The translations under genes and the position numbers were made by a program. Positions 55,561 to 64,000 of a DNA stretch of 64,000 bases are shown piece after piece. The DNA is from Montifringilla adamsi (taxonomy: Eukaryota > Chordata > Aves > Passeriformes > Passeridae): contig JAGGNK010007115.1 in assembly GCA_017590115.1 (NCBI GenBank), positions 1,285,796 through 1,349,795 of the forward strand. Direction: 5' to 3'. The notes beneath the pieces are model-generated. The model worked only from the letters and a program-made list of their open reading frames with translations. It made no database searches and was not told where the DNA came from. The number at the start of each line of letters is the position of its first letter. Position 1 is the first letter of the stretch.

Positions 55561-55768
55561 ATTCAGCCACCTTGGGGGAGCTTGAAAAAGGGGAACAAGG
55601 TCTTTGCTGTTCCTAAGCTGGCCTTAGGAGCACACCAGCAGGTCCCGGCATGCTGGGGATGTGCCAGCCAGCAGCTTGATTCAGCCACCTTGGGGGAGCT
55701 TGAAAAAGGGGAACAAGGTCTTTGCTGTTCCTAAGCTGGCCTTAGGAGCACACCCGCAGGTCCCAGCG
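55561..55768. repeat. 118-bp tandem duplication
   Basis: ATTCAGCCACCTTGGGGGAG starts at 55561 and again at 55679. About 90 bp following each start are identical except for three substitutions near the end (ACCAGC/ACCCGC and CGGCATG/CAGCGTG). The duplicated stretch resembles no CR1. Confidence 0.92.
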
Positions 55769-56342
55769 TGGACATTGGTACCTGTCACCTGCAGCTGTGG
55801 CACAGGTGAGCAGAGCTGACAGGTACAAGGACCTGGGGCAGCTCAAGCCATACTGGATGTGAAGAGCATCCACAGCTACATCAAGCTGTGCTGCCAAAAC
55901 ACACTGAAAATAAGAAAAGCTTTGTTTCTTAACTGAACACAACCCCAACAGGCCCTCAGATTCACGAGCAGGATGAAACCTGATGGAAAAGAGATTTGTG
56001 GGATGGATGAAGATGAGGGATTTTATAAGTGTGAACGCTCTCAGGCCCAGGCTTGTGCAGCACAAGCCCATTAAAACAGCCTCCCTGGAAGAGATTTTCA
56101 TCTAAACAGGAAATACAGGCCAAGACTGCCCTAACAGCTATTTTTACCCCCCTTATGCAGAAGTGAAAGTGTGGCTGCAGAAGATGAAGTTACTTACCTG
56201 GTGTTTAGCAAGAAGCTTATGACTAAAAAAGAACTGAATTTTGATCTCTAGAGCCTCCAGCCACAAGGGCATTTTCTTTTATACCTTGTATATCTTTTAC
56301 CCCATCTAAGCAGCAGAACATGAGGCACAGTCACAGAATCCA

Positions 56343-56373
<31 letters not shown>

Positions 56374-56817
56374 GCACACCTGGATGGAAAAAGCAGGGAA
56401 AGCCCAGCTTTGCCTGACCATACCCAGAATTCACAGGGCAAGTCTCCATCCAGCAGTGGGACTTGAGCTTAGAACTAAAGCCTGGTGTTCTGAGAAACAT
56501 GGAAGGTTTTAGGGGCTGCATTAAATGCCTGGTGGGACAGACATTAAATTAACTGGAAACAGCGTTTTATTCTGCTTCCAAGTACAGATTTTAGCTGCAG
56601 GCAGAGGAATAACACATCCCTCATTTTGGTAATTAGACAAGAGGCTTGCACACTCATTTGAAAAATAACTGAAGGCACCAAAATCTCCTCCCAAAGTCAC
56701 AGGAAAAGGATTAGGATGAGGTAAAACACTTGGTGTCTGGAGCAGTCTTGTTCCAGAGATGGGTAAGAGGTGGAAAAGTCAAGGAAATGCAAGAAAGTGC
56801 AAGAAAATGCATGGCAA

Positions 56818-56985
56818 TAAAAGGAAATGCATGGCAATACAAGGAAATGCATGGCAATACAAGGAAATGCATGGCAATACAAGGAAATGCATGGCAATAC
56901 AAGGAAATACGTGGCAATACAAGGAAATGCATGGCAATACAAGGAAATACGTGGCAATACAACGAAATATGTGGCAATACATCCT
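56818..56985. repeat. 20-bp minisatellite (AAGGAAATGCATGGCAATAC)
   Basis: About eight units of AAGGAAATGCATGGCAATAC, some with ATACGTGG in place of ATGCATGG. Frames read as repeated KCMAIQGNAWQY on one strand and hydrophobic CIAMHFLVLP on the other, neither a plausible gene. Confidence 0.93.
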
Positions 56986-57364
56986 CTGTTGCCCTCTGCT
57001 GTTGGCTTGGTCAGATGTGGAGGGAATTTTCCCGGTAGCTCCTTGTGGGAAGCACACTGCAGCCACGAACAGAAGCCAAGGAGAAACACGGGATGTGCTG
57101 GATGGGAGGGAAAACTGGGACCAGGACAGGGCTTCTGGATTTGGAGTGTTCGGGAGGAAAAGCATCAGCCTGCACTAGCACAGCACGTGGGAGTGGAGGG
57201 CACCTTTCCATGGGAAGCAAGGGCAGGTCCCAGTGCCAGGGACCCTGTCGGGGTGCCAGCCCATGCCAGGGGCTGAGCCCAGAGAAATGCCAGAAGAACT
57301 TTCTGGGCTGGATCAGCCACCAGGACTGTCAGATGCCAAGGGGAGCACAGCTTGGCAAAGGCTG

Positions 57365-57432
57365 TGGCTGTCAGACTTGGGAGCTGGATGGTTCCTGTGG
57401 GGCCCTTCTGACTGAGGATATTCTGTGATTCT
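57365..57432 (+). mobile_element. CR1 LINE tail remnant
   Basis: GGATGGTTCCTGTGGGGCCC followed by GAGGATATTCTGTGATTCT matches the last bases of a CR1 subfamily; upstream homology is weak. Confidence 0.55.
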
Positions 57433-58500
57433 ACTTGTGGAAACCTTAACAGCAGTTACAAATATTCAGAAATTACAGAAATTACTTTCCCCATCACCCT
57501 ACAAAATCAAGAGTTGACTTTACATCACTTTGTTGGCTGTGCTTGATCCTGACTTCAAATAATACTGGACAACTTCTCTCCATCCCTCAGACAAAAACCC
57601 TGAGGAGCCATTCCAGGAATGGAATAAAACCCCAACAAAATCAGTGCTTAGAGGGAGAGGAAAGAAAAACCCTAAAAAATCCAAACCCTTCCCTCTCCAA
57701 GCCTGTAAAACTCCAAGAGGGAGAATCTCCCACACTGCCTGGAACAGACTGAAGCAAAAGACATGAGAAAACAAAGCAACTCTTGGGAATCCTTCTGTAA
57801 ACAGGAGCTTGCATACACCCAACACACTGCAAAGGAACAGCTAATCCCTGGAAAAATGTCAAAGGCACAGTGCTGCTTCTGCCAGCATCTGCAAGTCTGC
57901 CTGCCATCCATGGAACAGATGATTCCCCCAGGGCTCCCTGCTCTTTGCGTTTGGGGAGGGAATAAATTTTTTTTTAAAAAGAAGGGAAAAAAAGTGAAGC
58001 ACTGTTTGAATGCAAAACAGCCCATGAAAACAGAGGAATTTGGGAAGCTGCAAGGTTGGTCAGGCTCTTTGTCACACAGCAAGGTCCCACAAGCTCCTCG
58101 GGCAGCACCTGCTCCTGGCTCTGCTCTTCCTCAGAGAGCTCCTCGTATGGAGAGGAAGCAGCTTCCCCATTCCAGGAAATGGGACTGCAAACCCTGCTCT
58201 TCAGGGATGTCACCCTGCTCCAAACCAGCCAGAGCTGAGCTACTCCCAACTCTAATGCTGCCCCTCACACTGTCAGCAAGTCAAAAAAATCACGGGGATC
58301 TTGTAAAAAGTCCCACTGTTCCCCATATAAAAGCAAACTGTGATGTGACAGGACCTGCTGTACAAATTCCTGCATTTCTGTAGGGCCAACAGAGAACTGC
58401 ATCCATTCAACAGCACAAGAGGAAAGGACCAGGAGCAGCCCCACCTCGTCTGATCAATCCACTCAGAATCATACAGTTTACCTGAGCCACCAAACTATAA

Positions 58501-58550
58501 TATACACATATATATATATAATTATATATATATATGTTTTGTATATATAA
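58501..58550. repeat. TA dinucleotide repeat
   Basis: Imperfect ATATATAT tracts interrupted by AATT and GTTTTG over about 50 bp. Confidence 0.9.
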
Positions 58551-58653
58551 CAGTAGTATCTTGGCATGCAGAGGTTAGACCCACCAGCACAGCATGACCC
58601 CCTTTTCCTAAGATCCCACACAGTAGGAGTGAACAGGAGTGAACTCAAGTTGC

Positions 58654-58659
58654 TTTATT
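58654..58659 (-). promoter_or_regulatory. GFER: candidate poly(A) signal for GFER
   Basis: TTTATT on the upper strand, reading AATAATAAAGCAACTTG on the lower, about 2.1 kb past the GFER stop codon. It is the first lower-strand AATAAA with a plausible context, but nearer variants (59.58 kb) could also serve. Confidence 0.4.
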
Positions 58660-60736
58660 ATTTTTACATCAACAGGAAATATAATTTGAATACAGAGATT
58701 TTTAAAACTAGATTTAATCAAGTGCAATTAGTAGAGAATTCACAATTTGCTGTACACGAGTATGACGACCTCCAATGGAAATTCCTTACCCAAGACTAAA
58801 ACTTGTGGTACAAATGAGCAGCAGAACAAATCCCCCCAATCCTCACATGGTCAACTCCACAGAGGTGGGGCTATGCCTGAGAAACAACTACATCAGAGCT
58901 CTTCTGCCAAACCAAAACCACGAAAGAACAAAGTGCAAGCAGAAATTTTATCAAATGGCCACTTGGTAAAGATAGAAACTGCCCTAAAAGCATCCTGGCC
59001 ACAGCTGGTGGCCTCATTCTTAGGCAGGATTTGCTAAAGACACACATTCAGCTTGAAGGCTTTTCCCAACCCCTGCCAGGACAGGACAGGCTTTTCCTCC
59101 TGCACTGCACACCACCTCCCTGAAGCACACAAAGTGACCAGAATGTGTTGGATACACCCTCGCCTCCCTCTGCACTCAGGGGGTGCACAGGTGTGCTGGG
59201 TGGCTCCCTGAGCCTGGTCCCCTGGCAGATGAAGGTGACAAAGGATGGGACAGATGTTTCACCAACCTGCTCGTTTACACTGAAACAAATGAGGGAGAAA
59301 TCTCATCATCTGCTCCGTGGGCGAGGACATTGTCACACACAACGGTGCAGGGCAGATTGGAATGGAAGAACACAAAATTCCTGCTTTAGCACAACCAACA
59401 GGGAGATGCCTGCCCACACGCCCAGCTGCTAAAAGTGTCCTGAGAGAACTGAGTCAGCTGGGTCCTACCTGCAAAAAGGGAGGGCTGCAGCCCTTTTGTT
59501 GGTCCTCTCCCCTCTAGGGGATCCCAATGGACTTTGCTCTGGGGGCTGAGTTTACTACCAAAAGACAAAACCCAAGAGCTGGGGTTTATTTATTCTAAGA
59601 AACCTCAACGTGTTGATAGGGAAATTTTCTGAGCACTTTTAATAGCCTGAGTGACACCTCTAGTCACACTCTTCATGCAGTACCTCGTTATCAGGTCATT
59701 TGGGTTTGTGTTTAGAAATGTTACGACATAAAGAGTTCAGAAATCGTTAGTCCATAAAAGTCTCACATTCATTTAACAGACCTGACTTGAAAGGACCTGA
59801 GCGTGCCACAAAATATTAAAATGTGTTTCCAAAGGTGTTCCTGGCTCTCTAACCACTAAGGAGCCCCACACAGTGGTGTGAGGACCAAAGGCTCAGATAA
59901 GAGGTGCCTCTGCTCTAATTACAGCAGCACCATTAACCTTTCCAGTCAAAACTTGCCAAAAGTCCCCAAGGGTAAGTTCACAGGTGTGCTGTGGGGCATG
60001 ACATAAGGAAGCTCAATAAACAGGCAAGAAAACCTCAGCAGGAAGCAGGGAAAGAAAAAAAAAACCTGTTGCTGTCAGGGTTTGTGCAAACCTCTCCCAG
60101 CCAGGAGTGCAGGAAGGGATGAGATTACCAGCTACGTGAAGAACTTGAAATGATTTTGACTCTGTTTTGTCCTCTGGTAAGCTGAAACGCAAAACCAAAC
60201 TGAGAAATCTGGGCTCCATATTTTAGTGTTTATATTAGATGTACCTGCCCTCAGAACTTTTATCAAAGGAATTGGATGAAAGAGAAACAACATATGTTGG
60301 AGATCCTGGAAATCCAGGGGTACAGACTTGGCACAAAACGCAGCATGAATTTTCTCTATCAGAACAACAGAAATGAAAATGACAATTCATCAGATGCATC
60401 TTCTAAAACATCAGGCAATGCCTGCAGAGAACACCACTGTGTTCAGGGAAAAATGAATTCTAGCCACAGAAATAAGCAAATGCCCCAAAAATCAGGAAAT
60501 ATCATAATGAAATGAGTTTGTCAGTGACCCAGTCTCAGAGGTTTCTGGCAGCCTCAACCCCTCAGGTACCATTACTTATCAACACATCACTGGGATAGGA
60601 TTTTCAATTCTTCTTTTGGCATTGCTTCAGCTCTGACTCAGTCCCACACAAACAGAATTACTGACTCCCTCTGTCCCTGCAGCAACTCCACATGGACTGC
60701 ACTGCTGTGCTGGATTCCCAGAGCAATCCCTGCGGG
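58660..60736 (-). other. GFER: probable GFER 3' untranslated region
   Basis: Noncoding, moderately AT-rich DNA directly downstream of the GFER stop, with no other gene recognised. Extent depends on the unproven poly(A) signal at 58654. Confidence 0.4.
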
Positions 60737-60899
60737 TTAATCACAGCTCCCATCCTTCCAGCCATCCCTCCAGCGCTCATCCACACGGGAGCAGTCGAAT
60801 TCCGACTTCCCCAGCTTCCTGTTCACTTCGTTGTGGAGCAGACACAGCCACCGGGAGAAGTTTCTCCTGGTGCTCGTGTCAGGTTGGTTTGTCCGTAAT
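60737..60899 (-). CDS. GFER: GFER exon 3 (terminal)
   Basis: Encodes [39 protein letters not shown] and [13 protein letters not shown], with TAA at 60739-60737. Acceptor CTTGCAG; the first base completes Arg134. Confidence 0.93.
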
Positions 60900-62549
60900 C
60901 TGCAAGCAGGGAATGGGAAACAAATTAGTGGAAACTTCTGAGAAAGAAGCTGAGAGAAGAAGAAAACTTTATCACAGAATCCCAGAATGGTTTGGGTTGG
61001 AATGGACTTGAAAGATCATCTCAACCCAAGCTCCTGCCATGGGCAGGGACACCTTCTACCAAATCAAACACCAATACTGAGACTGCCAATACAAGGCATT
61101 GTAGAGGGTAGAAGAACACTTGTCTCCTGAAAACCAAATTATCCCAGTCTAATTCCACAACTGTTCACAAGCCCATTTTGAACCAGAAAACTCCAAAATC
61201 ACTTTCAGGGAGGCCTTGGAGGCAGCACAGAACCCAACAGCATGAGGACAGGTGTTTGTTTTTTGAGTAATTGCATCTGTGACTGACACAATACTGGAAG
61301 AAACGAGTTCAGGTAGCTACAAACCCCAAGTGCAGGAAGAGTTGCTGATATGCAAACTAGCTGCTGCAGCCCAGCACTTCTGGCAAGCCCCTCCAGCACA
61401 AAGAGCTGCTGAGGCCACTCACCTGTCCATCACAGCCTCAAAAAAACCTGCTGAGGAAACTCACCTTTCCCTCAGCTTTTCAAAAAACCTCCTGAGGAAA
61501 CTCACCTTTCCTTCAGATCCTCAGAAAACCCGCTGAGGCCACTCACCTGTCCTTCAGAGCCTCAAAAAACCCACTGAGGAAACTCACCTTTCCCCGGATC
61601 CCGAAAAAACCCTCGGAGGGTTTTCCCACCCACCTCTCCCTCAGGTCCTCCGCGCAGTGCTCGCAGGGGTAGAACTTGGAGAAGAGGTTGATGAAGTCCC
61701 TCATCTCCTTCTGCTGTGTCCCGGAGGGCCGGTCGGGGTAGTAGGCAGCCATGGTGTGCAGGAAGGCCCAGGTGCTGCGGCCCAGCTGCTCGCTGTCCAG
61801 GGGACAGTCTGGAGGGGGCTCCTTCTCCTCCGTGACCTCCACGTCCTGTAGAGGGACAGAGGGCTGTGAGGGGACACTGGGGTGGATGGGGAAACAGCCC
61901 TTTTGCGTTGGGCGGGAAGGTGAGATTGGGGAACAGGTCCTTCATATCCTTTCTGAGAACATGGCAGAGCCTCCTCACACCTTCTGAGGGGACATGGCAG
62001 CGCCCCCTCACACCCTCTGTGGGGACAAGGAAAAGACCCTTTCACACCCTCAGGGGACATGGCAGAGCTCCCCTTACACCCTCTGTAGGTCAAGGCAAGG
62101 ACCTTTCACACCCTCAGGGGACATGGCAGAGCCCCCCTCACACCCTCAGCGGGAGCAATGGCAGAGCCCCTCATCCCCAGGGAGAAGATGGGGACTCCCT
62201 TCCCATTCCCACCGAAGGGAACCCTGTCCCCGGCTTCTTCACACCCTGAAGGGAACACGCAGCCTCGTCCCACCTGCGGGGGCAGGATGGAGGACGGAGG
62301 GAGCGCTACAGGGACTGGGGGTCGCCAGGGGCCCCAGGGAGGGCTCCCGCCGCGCCTCACCGCGCTGCCCGGGGCCGTCTGCTTCCTCTGGTCGCGGAAC
62401 CAGCTCTTGAAATCCGAGCAGGCTCGGCATGGCTTCTTGGATGGCTCCCCCGCCGCACTGTGCGGGACGGAGAAGGGGAAGGAGCCGCTGTCGGTGCCCG
62501 GGAAGGGCGCGTAGCCCCGACCCGCACGGCCCTCGCTGGGCGCCGCCAT
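60737..62549 (-). CDS. GFER: FAD-linked sulfhydryl oxidase ALR/GFER (3 coding exons)
   Basis: Known role: reoxidises MIA40/CHCHD4 in the mitochondrial intermembrane space, passing electrons to cytochrome c. The CDS joins 62549-62361, 61845-61634 and 60899-60737: 564 nt, 187 aa (human 205). Seen: N-terminal shuttle pair CRAC at 41-44, intersubunit Cys77 ([10 protein letters not shown]), FAD-fold helices ([22 protein letters not shown]), the redox pair CEHC at 124-127 next to FAD, the structural pair Cys153 (RWLC) and Cys170 (EFDC), [10 protein letters not shown], and the C-terminal [14 protein letters not shown] whose Cys186 would pair with Cys77. Two free cysteines present in the human protein (after CAEDLRKRL and in RAC) are replaced here. 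An upstream in-frame ATG at 62588 would add 13 residues. Exon 3 is short and has no start codon, so it was found by similarity and splice phase. Confidence 0.95.
60966..61062 (-). mobile_element. CR1 LINE 3' fragment in GFER intron 2
   Basis: ATCACAGAATCCCAGAATGG, GGAATGGACTTGAAAGATCA and CCATGGGCAGGGACACCTTC, reverse orientation. Confidence 0.85.
61405..61634 (-). repeat. tandem array of the GFER exon-2/intron-2 boundary (five extra 5' splice sites)
   Basis: On the lower strand, units reading CTGARGGAMAG then GTGAGT, followed by TTCCTCAG or GGCCTCAG and a GGTTTTTTGA stretch, repeat five times after the native junction. The last base before each GT lies at 61634 (native), 61588, 61547, 61506, 61465 and 61423, a period of 41-46 bp. 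The unit resembles the native CTGAGGGAGAG / GTGGGT junction, so it probably arose by amplification of it. Confidence 0.9.
61634..61845 (-). CDS. GFER: GFER exon 2
   Basis: Encodes [20 protein letters not shown] through [13 protein letters not shown], including the active-site CxxC. Acceptor CTCTACAG. The native donor AGAG then GTGGGT is weaker than the repeated GTGAGT copies that follow it in the intron. Confidence 0.93.
61945..62180. repeat. about 36-bp minisatellite in GFER intron 1
   Basis: Unit close to CTCACACCCTCAGGGGACAT plus GGCAGAGCCCC repeats six to seven times with variable spacing. The unit is related, in opposite orientation, to the array at 62810-63078 on the other side of exon 1. 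Confidence 0.85.
62361..62549 (-). CDS. GFER: GFER exon 1 (coding)
   Basis: Encodes [40 protein letters not shown] and APGSA (63 aa). The donor is GCG then GTGAGG, phase 0. It lies in a CpG-rich block. Confidence 0.93.
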
Positions 62550-62809
62550 GCTGGCGCCGCGGTGCAGGACGGGCCGGGGCGGCGCCATTCGCGCCCGGGC
62601 GGCGTGAGGGGGCTGGGACCCGGCAGGCAGCCAAGTGCCATTCCTGGTGTATTTTTATCGAAACACAGCAGCAAATTCTGTGTTTAAATATCGTGTGTGA
62701 GGAGAACATGACACTCCCGTGTGTGCATCCTTGATTTTCGCTTCACATCGCCCTTGGGATGTGGTGGAGCTGTGCTCACCAGCACAGCGGGAGGCTGAAG
62801 GGGGTCTCC

Positions 62810-63078
62810 TTCCTCTCTGTGTGAGGGGGCTTCGCCATGATCCCCCCGAGGGTGTGAGGGGCTCTGCCATGATCCCCCCCGAGGGTGTGAGGGGCTCTGC
62901 CATGTCCCACCCGAGGGTGTGAGGTGACTCGGCCATGATCCTCCCTGAGGATGTGAGGGGCTCTGCCATGATCCCCCCCGAGGGTGAGAGGGGCTCTGCC
63001 ATGATCCTCCCCGAGTGTGTGAGGGGCTCTGCCATGATCCCCCCCGAGGGTGTGAGGGGCTCTGCCATGTCCCACCCG
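62810..63078. repeat. 32-bp minisatellite upstream of GFER
   Basis: Unit GAGGGTGTGAGGGGCTCTGC plus CATGATCCCCCC repeats about eight times with a 32-bp period (CCATGATCC at 62835 and again 32 bp later). It begins about 260 bp upstream of the GFER start codon. Confidence 0.92.
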
Positions 63079-63187
63079 AGGGTTCCATCCGTGGGTGTCA
63101 TGTTCCCTCAGTGAATGTCCCCTCATTGGCCCTCCCAAATGAGCACAAAAAATATGTGTAAATATGTGTTCCTGTGAGGTCTGGAGC

Positions 63188-63582
63188 ATCTCTGTGATGA
63201 GGAGAGACTGCAGGAGCTGGGCCTGGTCTGGAGAAGGGAAGGCTGTGAGGGGATCCATCAATCCATACCAATCCCTCCCAGGGGTGTCAGAGGATGGTGC
63301 CAGACTCTGTTCAGTGACAGGATGAGGAGCAATGGCCACAAACTAAAACACAACAAGTTCCACCTGACAGGAGGAAGAATCTCTTTCTGTGACAGGGGAA
63401 AGAGCAGAGCCCTGACATGGCAGAGCCTGGAACAGCTGCCCAGGGAGGGTGTGGAGTCTCCTCAGGAGCCATCCCAAACCCACCCGGACACGGTCCTGTG
63501 TCACCTGCTCCAGGTAACCCTGCCTGGGCAGGGGCTGCCCTGGATGAGCTCTTCCAGACTGAACAATTCTGGGATTCCAGGA
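63188..63582 (+). mobile_element. CR1 LINE 3' fragment (longest copy here)
   Basis: About 395 bp: GATGAGGAGAGACTGCAGGA, GACAGGATGAGGAGCAATGG, CACCTGACAGGAGGAAGAAT, TGGAACAGCTGCCCAGGGAG and the ATTCTGGGATTCC tail. This is a CR1 subfamily retaining sequence from the end of the second ORF. Confidence 0.9.
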
Positions 63583-64000
63583 TGTGTAGATATTGTGTGT
63601 GGCAGAGCCCATGGCACACAGCAGCTCTTCTTCGTGCCAGCAGTGCTGGCAGCCTTATCTCCAGCAGGGTCATACAATCAACAGGGTGATTTTATGGACA
63701 AACAAGTGGATAACTCCATTCAACTCATGCTCCTTTATAGCAGCACGCCCATATGAAGTTCTCCATGTTTTTAACACCTGTCACATGCTTGTAAATCCAT
63801 ACTGAGGGAGGATTTTCCTCTTTCTGGGAGTGTTGGCAGGCAGGCACTGCCTGGGAGTGCCTGCCTGGGAGTGGCTGGGCTCCTTGGGGTGATGGAGAGC
63901 CAGACCTGGTCCCAGGGCCTTGGTCTTGAGTGGATATTTAGCATTTTTTCTTTTATTCCCAGAGAGCTACAGGCTTGTGAGCACATGAGGGTGGTGACCT
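63583..64000. other. right flank, nothing recognised
   Basis: No exon or repeat family recognised. In mammals NOXO1 follows GFER, but no PX- or SH3-encoding exon is visible before the window ends. Confidence 0.5.

Larger units (their letters stand above)
52071..58640. other. intergenic region SYNGR3-GFER
   Basis: No conserved exon or structured RNA is recognised. The content is a CR1 fragment at 54.5 kb, a 118-bp direct duplication at 55.6 kb, 27 T at 56344-56370, a 20-bp minisatellite at 56.8 kb, a CR1 tail at 57.4 kb and a TA repeat at 58.5 kb. In mammals the two genes are direct neighbours, and the same holds here. Confidence 0.6.

Noticed and set aside
56711..57089. Hydrophobic lower-strand frames with CIAMHFLVLP repeats resembling membrane proteins
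   Set aside because: Direct translation of the 20-bp minisatellite.
1..64000. tRNA, snoRNA or microRNA genes
   Set aside because: I looked for cloverleaf and box motifs and saw none I could defend. RPS2-linked snoRNAs of the human region lie outside this block. A covariance-model scan would be decisive.
1..64000. A new multi-gene biological system
   Set aside because: The four genes are known, conserved and functionally unrelated; the novelty here is in splice-site duplications and repeat architecture.

Overview
This is avian nuclear DNA. The interspersed repeats are nearly all short 3' fragments of CR1 LINEs, the intergenic and intronic DNA is rich in GC and minisatellites, and the four recognisable genes have vertebrate intron-exon structure. 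The gene order NPW - ZNF598 - SYNGR3 - GFER is the mirror image of the block on human 16p13.3. The density of GC-rich tandem arrays fits a bird microchromosome. A songbird-like species is a guess from the CR1 tails and one LTR-like element, not something the sequence proves.

Layout. 1-6.2 kb: flank without a recognisable gene. 6.3-6.9 kb (-): first coding exon of neuropeptide W, with a TATA box and an upstream 84-bp minisatellite. 7.4-15.9 kb: intergenic DNA with CR1 fragments. 16.4-30.6 kb (+): complete ZNF598 in 12 coding exons (873 codons plus stop), with a CpG-rich promoter and a 43-bp minisatellite upstream. 30.6-51.5 kb (-): complete SYNGR3 in 4 coding exons (231 aa); its introns are full of tandem arrays, including about 1 kb of CAT/ATC repeats. 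52-60.7 kb: gene-poor DNA, including the probable GFER 3'UTR. 60.7-62.5 kb (-): complete GFER in 3 coding exons (187 aa). 62.6-64 kb: another minisatellite and a CR1.

The genes do not form one pathway. ZNF598 is a ribosome-collision E3 ligase, GFER a mitochondrial intermembrane-space sulfhydryl oxidase, SYNGR3 a synaptic-vesicle tetraspan protein and NPW a neuropeptide precursor. ZNF598 and SYNGR3 converge, and their candidate poly(A) signals face each other only 44 bp apart.

I found no undescribed multi-gene system. The most unusual structures are at splice junctions. (a) The acceptor and the first 84 bp of the last ZNF598 exon are duplicated in tandem almost perfectly, and use of the upstream acceptor would give a truncated protein. 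(b) The GFER exon-2/intron-2 boundary is amplified into a tandem array of five consensus 5' splice sites just downstream of the weaker native one. (c) Related minisatellites lie in opposite orientation on the two sides of GFER exon 1. Any of these could be an assembly error and should be checked in raw reads.
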